Shown here: one piece after another, positions 1 through 12,888 of the stretch
Layout: every line of letters starts with the position of its first letter
Numbering within the stretch: position 1 is the stretch's first letter
Source: Cherax quadricarinatus
Taxonomy: Eukaryota; Arthropoda; Malacostraca; Decapoda; Parastacidae
NCBI RefSeq assembly: GCF_038502225.1
Contig: NC_091378.1
Coordinates: forward strand, 10,103,369 to 10,167,368
Direction of reading: 5' to 3'
Length of the DNA: 64,000 nt
Notes under the pieces: generated by a model
What the model was told of the DNA's origin: nothing
Database searches by the model: none
The model's input: only the letters and a program-made list of their open reading frames with translations
Program-made: the position numbers and the translations under genes

Positions 1-867
1 GCTCACAATGAATCATCAATGAGTGGGGCTCACAATGAATCATCAACAATGAGTGGGGCCCACAATGAATCATCAATGAGTGGGGCTCACAATGAATCAT
101 CAATGAGTGGGGTCCACAATGAATCATCAATGAGTGGGGCTCACAATGAATCATCAACAATGAGTGGGGTCCAGAATGAATCATCAACATTGAGTGGGGT
201 TCACAATGAATCATCAACAATGAGTGGGGCCCACAATGAATCATCAACATTGAGTGGGGCTCACAATGAATCATCAACAATGAGTGGGGCCCACAATGAA
301 TCATCAACAATGAGTGAGGCTCACAATGAATCATCAACAATGAGTGGGGCCCACAATGAATCATCAACAATGAGTGGGGCCCACAATGAATCATCAATGA
401 GTGGGGCTCACAATGAATCATCAACATTGAGTGGGGCCCACAATGAATCATCAACATTGAGTGGGGCTCACAATTAATCATCATCAATGAGTGGGGCCCA
501 CAATGAATCATCAATGAGTGGGGCTCACAATGAATCATCAACAATGAGTGGGGCTCACAATGAATCATCAACAATGAGTGGGGCACACAATGAATCATCA
601 AAGAGTGGGGTTCACAATGAATCATCAACAATGAGTGGGGCTCACAATGAATCATCAACAATGAGTGGGGCTCACAATGAATCATCAACAATGAGTGGGG
701 CTCACAATGAATCATCAACAATGAGTGGGGTTCACAATGAATCATCAACAATGAGTGGGGTTCACAATGAATCATCAACAATGAGTGGGGTTCACAATGA
801 ATCATCAACAATGAGTGGGGTTCACAATGAATCATCAACAATGAGTGGGGCTCAGTTTTCTAGATAG
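1..867. repeat. 30-bp minisatellite, about 29 copies, cut by window start
   Basis: Tandem repeat with a 30-base unit (core AATGAGTGGGGCTCACAATG followed by AATCATCAAC); some copies are 27 bases because three bases (ACA) are missing. Variation is concentrated at two adjacent bases (GCT, GCC, GTT, GTC). Both unit lengths are multiples of three, so one frame stays open and would encode MSGAHNESST repeats, but a TAA interrupts it at about 474 and the array ends at 867. No start context, splice site or flanking coding sequence supports translation. The array continues to the left of the window. Confidence 0.95.
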
Positions 868-1107
868 GATTACACCAGTTGAGCCAGTGACCTGTGTTAT
901 ATACTTAACTGATCGCTATCCCATCTGGGTATGTAGTAATTAACAATTAAAAGAAAATAATACTCAGTACAATAAATAAATTAATTAAATAATATTATAT
1001 TTATTTTGCATTAGACTCAAGAAACCTGAAAATTACGATATTTCGCGTAAAAATGTGATTCTTCAAATTATGATTACCAGGTTCAGCTGTTCCTTTTTAC
1101 CCGAATA

Positions 1108-1162
<55 letters not shown>

Positions 1163-1222
1163 ATCAAAAAGAAGCGCTAAACCACAAGGGCTATACAGCT
1201 ACCCGAATACAAAAAGAGGCTA
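868..1222. other. Spacer with ATT microsatellite and decapod repeat fragment
   Basis: AT-rich non-coding sequence. An (ATT)n microsatellite occupies about 1108-1161 and runs directly into a short fragment (to about 1200) of a dispersed repeat also seen at 34611-34770, recognisable by TAATCAAAAAGAAGCGCTAA. No gene seen. Confidence 0.7.
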
Positions 1223-4200
1223 GAAGGTTGGTAGACAACAACCATCCAGCGAGGTACTACCATCCTGTGGTAGTAGGTTGGTAGACAACAACCACCCAGG
1301 GAGGTACTACCATCCTGTGGTAGTAGGTTGGTAGACAACAACCACCCAGGGAGGTACTACCATCCTGTGGTAGTAGGTTGGTAGACAACAACCACCCAGG
1401 GAGGTACTACCATCCTGTGGTAGTAGGTTGGTAGACAACAACCACCCAGGGAGGTACTACCATCCTGTGGTAGTAGGTTGGTAGACAACAACCACCCAGG
1501 GAGGTACTACCATCCTGTGGTAGTAGGTTGGTAGACAACAACCATCCAGGGAGGTACTACCATCCTGTGGTAGTAGGTTGGTAGACAACAACCACCCAGG
1601 GAGGTACTACCATCCTGTGGTAGTAGGTTGGTAGACAACAACCACCCAGGGAGGTACTACCATCCTGTGGTAGTAGGTTGGTAGACAACAACCACCCAGG
1701 GAGGTACTACCATCCTGTGGTAGTATGCTGGTAGACAACAACCATCCAGGGAGGTACTACCATCCTCTGGTAGTAGGTTGGTAGACAACAACCACCCAGG
1801 GAGGTACTACCATCCTGTGGTAGTAGGTTGGTAGACAACAACCACCCAGGGAGGTACTACCATCCTGTGGTAGTAGGTTGGTAGACAACAACCACCCAGG
1901 GAGGTACTACCATCCTGTGGTAGTAGGTTGGTAGACAACAACCACCCAGGGAGGTACTACCATCCTGTGGTAGTAGGTTGGTAGACAACAACCACCCAGG
2001 GAGGTACTACCATCCTGTGGTAGTAGGTTGGTAGACAACAACCACCCAGGGAGGTACTACCATCCTGTGGTAGTAGGTTGGTAGACAACAACCACCCAGG
2101 GAGGTACTACCATCCTGTGGTAGTAGGTTGGTAGACAACAACCACCCAGGGAGGTACTACCATCCTGTGGTAGTAGGTTGGTAGACAACAACCACCCAGG
2201 GAGGTACTACCATCCTGTGGTAGTAGGTTGGTAGACAACAACCACCCAGGGAGGTACTACCATCCTGTGGTAGTAGGTTGGTAGACAACAACCACCCAGG
2301 GAGGTACTACCATCCTGTGGTAGTAGGTTGGTAGACAACAACCATCCAGGGAGGTACTACCATCCTGTGGTAGTAGGTTGGTAGACAACAACCACCCAGG
2401 GAGGTACTACCATCCTGTGGTAGTAGGTTGGTAGACAACAACCACCCAGGGAGGTACTACCATCCTGTGGTAGTAGGTTGGTAGACAACAACCACCCAGG
2501 GAGGTACTACCATCCTGTGGTAGTAGGTTGGTAGACAACAACCACCCAGGGAGGTACTACCATCCTGTGGTAGTAGGTTGGTAGACAACAACCACCCAGG
2601 GAGGTACTACCATCCTGTGGTAGTAGGTTGGTAGACAACAACCACCCAGGGAGGTACTACCATCCTGTGGTAGTAGGTTGGTAGACAACAACCACCCAGG
2701 GAGGTACTACCATCCTGTGGTAGTAGGTTGGTAGACAACAACCACCCAGGGAGGTACTACCATCCTGTGGTAGTAGGTTGGTAGACAACAACCACCCAGG
2801 GAGGTACTACCATCCTGTGGTAGTAGGTTGGTAGACAACAACCACCCAGGGAGGTACTACCATCCTGTGGTAGTAGGTTGGTAGACAACAACCACCCAGG
2901 GAGGTACTACCATCCTGTGGTAGTAGGTTGGTAGACAACAACCACCCAGGGAGGTACTACCATCCTGTGGTAGTAGGTTGGTAGACAACAACCACCCAGG
3001 GAGGTACTACCATCCTGTGGTAGTAGGTTGGTAGACAACAACCACCCAGGGAGGTACTACCATCCTGTGGTAGTAGGTTGGTAGACAACAACCATCCAGG
3101 GAGGTACTACCATCCTGTGGTAGTAGGTTGGTAGACAACAACCACCCAGGGAGGTACTACCATCCTGTGGTAGTAGGTTGGTAGACAACAACCACCCAGG
3201 GAGGTACTACCATCCTGTGGTAGTAGGTTGGTAGACAACAACCACCCAGGGAGGTACTACCATCCTGTGGTAGTAGGTTGGTAGACAACAACCACCCAGG
3301 GAGGTACTACCATCCTGTGGTAGTAGGTTGGTAGACAACAACCACCCAGGGAGGTACTACCATCCTGTGGTAGTAGGTTGGTAGACAACAACCATCCAGC
3401 GAGGTACTACCATCCTGTGGTAGTAGGTTGGTAGACAACAACCACCCAGGGAGGTACTACCATCCTGTGGTAGTAGGTTGGTAGACAACAACCACCCAGG
3501 GAGGTACTACCATCCTGTGGTAGTAGGTTGGTAGACAACAACCACCCAGGGAGGTACTACCATCCTGTGGTAGTAGGTTGGTAGACAACAACCACCCAGG
3601 GAGGTACTACCATCCTGTGGTAGTAGGCTGGTAGACAACAACCACCCAGGGAGGTACTACCATCCTGTGGTAGTAGGTTGGTAGACAACAACCATCCAGG
3701 GAGGTACTACCATCCTGTGGTAGTAGGTTGGTAGACAACAACCACCCAGGGAGGTACTACCATCCCGTGGTAGTAGGTTGGTAGACAACAACCACCCAGG
3801 GAGGTACTACCATCCTGTGGTAGTAGGTTGGTAGACAACAACCACCCAGGGAGGTACTACCATCCTGTGGTAGTAGGTTGGTAGACAACAACCACCCAGG
3901 GAGGTACTACCATCCTGTGGTAGTAGGTTGGTAGACAACAACTACCCAGGGAGGTACTACCGTCCTGTGGTAGTAGGATGGTAGACAGCAACCATTCAGG
4001 GAGGTACTACAATTCTGTGGTAGTAGGTTAGTGGACAACAACCACCCAGGGAGGTACTACCGTCCTGTGGTAGTAGGTTGGTAGACAATAACCACCCAGG
4101 GAGGTACTACCGTCCTGTGGTAGTAGGTTGGTAGACAACAACCACCCAGGGAGGTACTACCATACCGTCGTAGTATGCTGGTAGACAACAACCATCCAGG

Positions 4201-7200
4201 GAGGTACTACCATCCTCTGGTAGTAGGTTGGTAGACAACAACCACCCAGGGAGGTAATACCATCCTGTGGTAGTAGGTTGGTAGACAGCAACCACCCAGG
4301 GAGGTACTACCATCCTGTGGTAGTAGGTTGGTAGACAACAACCACCCAGGGAGGTACTACCATCCTGTGGTAGTAGGTTGGTAGACAACAACCACCCAGG
4401 GAGGTACTACCATCCTGTGGTAGTAGGTTGGTAGACAACAACCACCCAGGGAGGTACTACCATCCTGTGGTAGTAGGTTGGTAGACAACAACCACCCAGG
4501 GAGGTACTACCATCCTGTGGTAGTAGGTTGGTAGACAACAACCACCCAGGGAGGTACTACCATCCTTTGGTAGTAGGTTGGTAGACAACAACCACCCAGG
4601 GAGGTACTACCATCCTGTGGTAGTAGGTTGGTAGACAACAACCACCCAGGGAGGTACTACCATCCTGTGGTAGTAGGTTGGTAGACAACAACCACCCAGG
4701 GAGGTACTACCATCCTGTGGTAGTAGGTTGGTAGACAACAACCACCCAGGGAGGTACTACCATCCTGTGGTAGTAGGTTGGTAGACAACAACCATCCAGG
4801 GAGGTACTACCATCCTGTGGTAGTAGGTTGGTAGACAACAACCACCCAGGGAGGTACTACCATCCTGTGGTAGTAGGTTGGTAGACAACAACCACCCAGG
4901 GAGGTACTACCATCCTGTGGTAGTAGGTTGGTAGACAACAACCACCCAGGGAGGTACTACCATCCTGTGGTAGTAGGTTGGTAGACAACAACCACCCAGG
5001 GAGGTACTACCATCCTGTGGTAGTAGGTTGGTAGACAACAACCACCCAGGGAGGTACTACCATCCTGTGGTAGTAGGTTGGTAGACAACAACCATCCAGG
5101 GAGGTACTACCATCCTGTGGTAGTAGGTTGGTAGACAACAACCACCCAGGGAGGTACTACCATCCTGTGGTAGTAGGTTGGTAGACAACAACCACCCAGG
5201 GAGGTACTACCATCCTGTGGTAGTAGGTTGGTAGACAACAACCACCCAGGGAGGTACTACCATCCTGTGGTAGTAGGTTGGTAGACAACAACCACCCAGG
5301 GAGGTACTACCATCCTGTGGTAGTAGGTTGGTAGACAACAACCACCCAGGGAGGTACTACCATCCTGTGGTAGTAGGTTGGTAGACAACAACCACCCAGG
5401 GAGGTACTACCATCCTGTGGTAGTAGGTTGGTAGACAACAACCACCCAGGGAGGTACTACCATCCTGTGGTAGTAGGTTGGTAGACAACAACCACCCAGG
5501 GAGGTACTACCATCCTGTGGTAGTAGGTTGGTAGACAACAACCACCCAGGGAGGTACTACCATCCTGTGGTAGTAGGTTGGTAGACAACAACCACCCAGG
5601 GAGGTACTACCGTCCTGTGGTAGTAGGTTGGTAGACAACAACCACCCAGGGAGGTACTACCATCCTGTGGTAGTAGGTTGGTAGACAACAACCACCCAGG
5701 GAGGTACTACCATCCTGTGGTAGTAGGTTGGTAGACAACAACCACCCAGGGAGGTACTACCATCCTGTGGTAGTAGGTTGGTAGACAACAACCATCCAGG
5801 GAGGTACTACCATCCTGTGGTAGTAGGTTGGTAGACAACAACCACCCAGGGAGGTACTACCATCCTGTGGTAGTAGGTTGGTAGACAACAACCACCCAGG
5901 GAGGTACTACCATCCTGTGGTAGTAGGTTGGTAGACAACAACCACCCAGGGAGGTACTACCATCCTGTGGTAGTAGGTTGGTAGACAACAACCACCCAGG
6001 GAGGTACTACCATCCTGTGGTAGTAGGTTGGTAGACAACAACCACCCAGGGAGGTACTACCATCCTGTGGTAGTAGGTTGGTAGACAACAACCACCCAGG
6101 GAGGTACTACCATCCTGTGGTAGTAGGTTGGTAGACAACAACCACCCAGGGAGGTACTACCATCCTGTGGTAGTAGGTTGGTAGACAACAACCACCCAGG
6201 GAGGTACTACCATCCTGTGGTAGTAGGTTGGTAGACAACAACCACCCAGGGAGGTACTACCATCCTGTGGTAGTAGGTTGGTAGACAACAACCACCCAGG
6301 GAGGTACTACCATCCTGTGGTAGTAGGTTGGTAGACAACAACCACCCAGGGAGGTACTACCATCCTGTGGTAGTAGGTTGGTAGACAACAACCATCCAGG
6401 GAGGTACTACCATCCTGTGGTAGTAGGTTGGTAGACAACAACCACCCAGGGAGGTACTACCATCCTGTGGTAGTAGGTTGGTAGACAACAACCACCCAGG
6501 GAGGTACTACCATCCTGTGGTAGTAGGTTGGTAGACAACAACCACCCAGGGAGGTACTACCATCCTGTGGTAGTAGGTTGGTAGACAACAACCACCCAGG
6601 GAGGTACTACCATCCTGTGGTAGTAGGTTGGTAGACAACAACCACCCAGGGAGGTACTACCATCCTGTGGTAGTAGGTTGGTAGACAACAACCACCCAGG
6701 GAGGTACTACCATCCTGTGGTAGTAGGTTGGTAGACAACAACCACCCAGGGAGGTACTACCATCCTGTGGTAGTAGGTTGGTAGACAACAACCACCCAGG
6801 GAGGTACTACCATCCTGTGGTAGTAGGTTGGTAGACAACAACCACCCAGGGAGGTACTACCATCCTGTGGTAGTAGGTTGGTAGACAACAACCACCCAGG
6901 GAGGTACTACCATCCTGTGGTAGTAGGTTGGTAGACAACAACCATCCAGGGAGGTACTACCATCCTGTGGTAGTAGGTTGGTAGACAACAACCACCCAGG
7001 GAGGTACTACCATCCTGTGGTAGTAGGTTGGTAGACAACAACCACCCAGGGAGGTACTACCATCCTGTGGTAGTAGGTTGGTAGACAACAACCACCCAGG
7101 GAGGTACTACCATCCTGTGGTAGTAGGTTGGTAGACAACAACCACCCAGGGAGGTACTACCATCCTGTGGTAGTAGGTTGGTAGACAACAACCACCCAGG

Positions 7201-10200
7201 GAGGTACTACCATCCTGTGGTAGTAGGTTGGTAGACAACAACCACCCAGGGAGGTACTACCATCCTGTCCTGTGGTAGTAGGTTGGTAGACAACAACCAC
7301 CCAGGGAGGTACTACCATCCTGTGGTAGTAGGTTGGTAGACAACAACCACCCAGGGAGGTACTACCATCCTGTGGTAGTAGGTTGGTAGACAACAACCAC
7401 CCAGGGAGGTACTACCATCCTGTGGTAGTAGGTTGGTAGACAACAACCACCCAGGGAGGTACTACCATCCTGTGGTAGTAGGTTGGTAGACAACAACCAC
7501 CCAGGGAGGTACTACCGTCCTGTGGTAGTAGGTTGGTAGACAACAACCACCCAGGGAGGTACTACCATCCTGTGGTAGTAGGTTGGTAGACAACAACCAC
7601 CCAGGGAGGTACTACCATCCTGTGGTAGTAGGTTGGTAGACAACAACCACCCAGGGAGGTACTACCATCCTGTGGTAGTAGGTTGGTAGACAACAACCAT
7701 CCAGGGAGGTACTACCATCCTGTGGTAGTAGGTTGGTAGACAACAACCACCCAGGGAGGTACTACCATCCTGTGGTAGTAGGTTGGTAGACAACAACCAC
7801 CCAGGGAGGTACTACCATCCTGTGGTAGTAGGTTGGTAGACAACAACCACCCAGGGAGGTACTACCATCCTGTGGTAGTAGGTTGGTAGACAACAACCAC
7901 CCAGGGAGGTACTACCGTCCTGTGGTAGTAGGTTGGTAGACAACAACCACCCAGGGAGGTACTACCATACTGTCGTAGTATGCTGGTAGACAACAACCAT
8001 CCAGGGAGGTACTACCATCCTCTGGTAGTAGGTTGGTAGACAACAACCACCCAGGGAGGTAATACCATCCTGTGGTAGAAGGTTGGTAGACAGCAACCAC
8101 CCAGGGAGGTACTACCATCCTGTGGTAGTAGGTTGGTAGACAACAACCATCCAGGGAGGTACTACCATCCTGTGGTAGTAGGTTGGTAGACAACAACCAC
8201 CCAGGGAGGTACTACCATCCTGTGGTAGTAGGTTGGTAGACAGCAACCACCCAGGGAGGTACTACCATCCTGTGGTAGTAGGTTGGTAGACAACAACCAC
8301 CCAGGGAGGTACTACCATCCTGTGGTAGTAGGTTGGTAGACAACAACCACCCAGGGAGGTACTACCATCCTGTGGTAGTAGGTTGGTAGACAACAACCAC
8401 CCAGGGAGGTACTACCATCCTGTGGTAGTAGGTTGGTAGACAACAACCATCCAGGGAGGTACTACCATCCTGTGGTAGTAGGTTGGTAGACAACAACCAC
8501 CCAGGGAGGTACTACCATCCTGTGGTAGTAGGTTGGTAGACAACAACCACCCAGGGAGGTACTACCATCCTGTGGTAGTAGGTTGGTAGACAACAACCAC
8601 CCAGGGAGGTACTACCATCCTGTGGTAGTAGGTTGGTAGACAACAACCACCCAGGGAGGTACTACCATCCTGTGGTAGTAGGTTGGTAGACAACAACCAC
8701 CCAGGGAGGTACTACCGTCCTGTGGTAGTAGGTTGGTAGACAACAACCACCCAGGGAGGTACTACCATCCTGTGGTAGTAGGTTGGTAGACAACAACCAC
8801 CCAGGGAGGTACTACCATCCTGTGGTAGTAGGTTGGTAGACAACAACCACCCAGGGAGGTACTACCATCCTGTGGTAGTAGGTTGGTAGACAACAACCAC
8901 CCAGGGAGGTACTACCATCCTGTGGTAGTAGGTTGGTAGACAACAACCATCCAGGGAGGTACTACCATCCTGTGGTAGTAGGTTGGTAGACAACAACCAC
9001 CCAGGGAGGTACTACCATCCTGTGGTAGTAGGTTGGTAGACAACAACCACCCAGGGAGGTACTACCATCCTGTGGTAGTAGGTTGGTAGACAACAACCAC
9101 CCAGGGAGGTACTACCATCCTGTGGTAGTAGGTTGGTAGACAACAACCACCCAGGGAGGTACTACCATCCTGTGGTAGTAGGTTGGTAGACAACAACCAC
9201 CCAGGGAGGTACTACCATCCTGTGGTAGTAGGTTGGTAGACAACAACCACCCAGGGAGGTACTACCATCCTGTGGTAGTAGGTTGGTAGACAACAACCAC
9301 CCAGGGAGGTACTACCATCCTGTGGTAGTAGGTTGGTAGACAACAACCACCCAGGGAGGTACTACCATCCTGTGGTAGTAGGTTGGTAGACAACAACCAC
9401 CCAGGGAGGTACTACCATCCTGTGGTAGTAGGTTGGTAGACAACAACCACCCAGGGAGGTACTACCATCCTGTGGTAGTAGGTTGGTAGACAACAACCAC
9501 CCAGGGAGGTACTACCATCCTGTGGTAGTAGGTTGGTAGACAACAACCACCCAGGGAGGTACTACCATCCTGTGGTAGTAGGTTGGTAGACAACAACCAC
9601 CCAGGGAGGTACTACCATCCTGTGGTAGTAGGTTGGTAGACAACAACCACCCAGGGAGGTACTACCATCCTGTGGTAGTAGGTTGGTAGACAACAACCAC
9701 CCAGGGAGGTACTACCATCCTGTGGTAGTAGGTTGGTAGACAACAACCACCCAGGGAGGTACTACCATCCTGTGGTAGTAGGTTGGTAGACAACAACCAC
9801 CCAGGGAGGTACTACCATCCTGTGGTAGTAGGTTGGTAGACAACAACCACCCAGGGAGGTACTACCATCCTGTGGTAGTAGGTTGGTAGACAACAACCAC
9901 CCAGGGAGGTACTACCATCCTGTGGTAGTAGGTTGGTAGACAACAACCACCCAGGGAGGTACTACCATCCTGTGGTAGTAGGTTGGTAGACAACAACCAC
10001 CCAGGGAGGTACTACCATCCTGTGGTAGTAGGTTGGTAGACAACAACCACCCAGGGAGGTACTACCATCCTGTGGTAGTAGGTTGGTAGACAACAACCAC
10101 CCAGGGAGGTACTACCATCCTGTGGTAGTAGGTTGGTAGACAACAACCACCCAGGGAGGTACTACCATCCTGTGGTAGTAGGTTGGTAGACAACAACCAC

Positions 10201-10824
10201 CCAGGGAGGTACTACCATCCTGTGGTAGTAGGTTGGTAGACAACAACCACCCAGGGAGGTACTACCATCCTGTGGTAGTAGGTTGGTAGACAACAACCAC
10301 CCAGGGAGGTACTACCATCCTGTGGTAGTAGGTTGGTAGACAACAACCACCCAGGGAGGTACTACCATCCTGTGGTAGTAGGTTGGTAGACAACAACCAC
10401 CCAGGGAGGTACTACCATCCTGTGGTAGTAGGTTGGTAGACAACAACCACCCAGGGAGGTACTACCATCCTGTGGTAGTAGGTTGGTAGACAACAACCAC
10501 CCAGGGAGGTACTACCATCCTGTGGTAGTAGGTTGGTAGACAACAACCACCCAGGGAGGTACTACCATCCTGTGGTAGTAGGTTGGTAGACAACAACCAT
10601 CCAGGGAGGTACTACCATCCTGTGGTAGTAGGTTGGTAGACAACAACCACCCAGGGAGGTACTACCATCCTGTGGTAGTAGGTTGGTAGACAACAACCAC
10701 CCAGGGAGGTACTACCATCCTGTGGTAGTAGGTTGGTAGACAACAACCACCCAGGGAGGTACTACCATCCTGTGGTAGTAGGTTGGTAGACAACAACCAC
10801 CCAGGGAGGTACTACCGTCCTGTG
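1223..10824. repeat. 50-bp satellite array, about 192 copies
   Basis: Head-to-tail repeat of an exactly 50-base unit starting TAGTAGGTTGGTAGACAACA. Each unit holds an 8-base perfect inverted repeat, TACTACCA-TCCTG-TGGTAGTA, and a weaker GGTTG/CAACC pair, so single strands could fold at every unit. The register is constant except for one 5-base insertion near 7266-7270. Variants include CACCCAGG/CATCCAGG and CATCC/CGTCC. A distinctive divergent block at 4161-4290 recurs at 7966-8095. Copies between about 9000 and 10580 are almost identical, suggesting recent homogenisation. Short minus-strand open frames here are by-products of the repeat. The array lies upstream of a neuroligin-type exon, so probably within an intron. 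Confidence 0.97.
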
Positions 10825-12192
10825 GGTACATCTAGATTTATATCTATATTTCGCTTATCTGTTGCAAGTAAATTTAGGTAATTTGCTTAATTTGTCTTGT
10901 ATCTTATTTTCATTAATAAGATATCTTGACATATCACATAGGTTATTATACTTTCAATCTCTATATTCCGTGGGAAAGAGAATCCTCAGAACCACTAACA
11001 GATCGCGGGTGTTGAGCTCAATATAACACTTTTACGTAACGTCAATAGAAAACACTATAAATGTAGCTGAGCGCGAGTTCTACTTTCCAGCAAAAGATCT
11101 AAGGAAAGGAAATGGTTGAATATGAAATCCATTTATTGCAATGAAGGATGATTTGGCTGTTGCTGAGGAGGATTTATTGTTGAAGCTGGCGGCTGATAAA
11201 GTTGCGGCTGATAAAGCTGGCAGCTGATAAAGCTGGCGGCTAATGAAAGACTGAAGATGAATTTCGAAGCTTTAACATCATTTGCTTCTTTTTGGATTTA
11301 AGTGAAAGAACAACTTGCTGTAATTTCCCTGAAAACTCGATTCCCATTCCCCACAACATGCCTCTGTCAGATTGCTTTCTCTAACATGGGTGTCGTTAGG
11401 ACGAAGCACAGGAACGGTATGGATACTGGATCATTAGTGCACATGTCAATTGTCCTCAATCAAGCCATGGCTAAATAAGCTGGAAATGAAGCAGACTCAC
11501 CTTTTCTATTGGTAAACTTTTGGTGTGTTTTAGCATGTTTATAAGATAAATAATACAAACACTTTGTTGCTTATTCTTCTTAATTAAACGTAAAAATTTA
11601 GAGTTTTCCCATTAATCTCTATTATCCCTATGTTGGGAAGCCTACACCGCTCCCTCACAAACTGAGAAAAAAAATACCAATCCACCACATTAGAAAGTTA
11701 AGAACCAGTGCTTAGTTCGGCTTTTTTATGAAAATGAATTTGAAAAACCTTTAAAAAATTACATTCAGGTTCCTCCTATAGGATGGGTGAACAGTGAAAT
11801 GATTGTATCAGCATTTGTTCTGTCATTGTTTATCAACTGCATACGGTTTAAGTATATTTTCGGAGTGCATGTGTGCTGTTTACGTTTTCTCTTCAAATGG
11901 ATCATGAATTTTAGATTTCTTTAATATATGCAATTTATTTTTTGCTTTGCTCAGACTAACTGCAGATGTTGTCCAAAGTATTCGTTGGATATCTCACTCC
12001 AAAAAAAATATTATATATATGAATTAGAATGCAATAAGATGGATATTTAAAGTGTTTAGCCATAATATTATGAAAGAATATATAAAATAGGAGTTATATA
12101 ATATAAGGCAATTTTTTCGACCCAAACTTATCCGCCTACAGAACCAGATAATAGATGATTTACTTTAAAAAATAATGGGTGTTTCCTGGCAG
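10825..12192. other. Probable intron sequence upstream of the first exon
   Basis: AT-rich, many stops in all frames. The only structure seen is a short degenerate tandem stretch at about 11186-11246 (unit near GCTGGCGGCTGATAAA). The last bases, GTTTCCTGGCAG at 12181-12192, form a polypyrimidine-containing 3' splice site for the exon that follows. Confidence 0.6.
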
Positions 12193-12411
12193 GCGTCGCA
12201 GATCTACCATGCTGTGATCAACGAGTACACGCAGTGGAACCACACTCCTCAGGACGACGAGAAGGAGGTGAGAGACCAGACGCTGCAGATTCTTAGTGAT
12301 GCTCAGATCACAGCCCCAGTACTCCATATGGCTGATCTACACTCCAACATTAACCAGAAGAGCTATTTCTACGTCTTCAATCACCAGAGCATTTATGGAG
12401 ATTATCCAGTG
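12193..12411 (+). CDS. Neuroligin-family exon (carboxylesterase domain, C-terminal half)
   Basis: A 219-base exon (73 codons) bounded by a CAG acceptor ending at 12192 and a GTAAGC donor starting at 12412. The translation reads IYHAVINEYTQW, then LSDAQITAPVLHMADLHS and YFYVFNHQSIYGDYPV. Established family knowledge: the pattern tyrosine-x-x-tryptophan, then LSDxQ-xxAP, then ADLHS-xxxxx-YFYxF is the part of the neuroligin/carboxylesterase fold just before the HGEEL segment. Neuroligins are single-pass postsynaptic adhesion proteins that bind neurexin. The exon ends in phase 0 and reads straight on into the exon at 51296. An in-frame ATG at 12175 lies in the intron side of the acceptor and is not the gene start. 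Neuroligin is favoured over an active esterase, but the exon with the nucleophile serine (glycine in neuroligins) is outside the window. Confidence 0.88.
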
Positions 12412-12888
12412 GTAAGCTGTCGTTGTTACTGTTAATTTATTTTAAAGGATAAAAATCACCAGATAATGGCCTTTATCAGCGGTGGGAACATTATGACGCC
12501 ATCTAGGCAGTCAATGACGTAAACAGACAAATGGTACTCCAAAGACACTTAAGCAGGTAAATATTTATTTTACATGTCACACACAGTGGGGCTTTATCAG
12601 ACACTTTATAAAACCACGCTTTACACAAAACTTCATAAGGACGGGCCAGGGTGGGTTACGAACACTTAGCAATTATCATTTTAAACTTGTGGGTTTGAGC
12701 TGTAGCTGTTAAATTTATTTTGGAGTATAATACCTGTGTCCATCACTATAACTCCACAACCAAACTTAGAGGAAGACGCGGGATAAGTCGTGTAGTAGTA
12801 GTGTGGGTTAGTTGTGTTAGGAAGGAATTCTTCTGGAAACTTTTAGTGGCAATCTTGAGGCTTTATACTCTGTTGCAAGCTTTGTGAT

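Noticed and set aside
4107..8196. Minus-strand open frames rich in Y, L and P
   Set aside because: Translations of the 50-base satellite that open only where variants remove a stop; no coding support.
1223..10824. CRISPR-like regular direct repeats
   Set aside because: There are no unique spacers: the repeats are directly adjacent, and the genome is eukaryotic.
12175..12192. In-frame ATG as start of the first exon's protein
   Set aside because: It lies before the CAG acceptor and the following residues match the middle of the neuroligin fold, so it is intronic.
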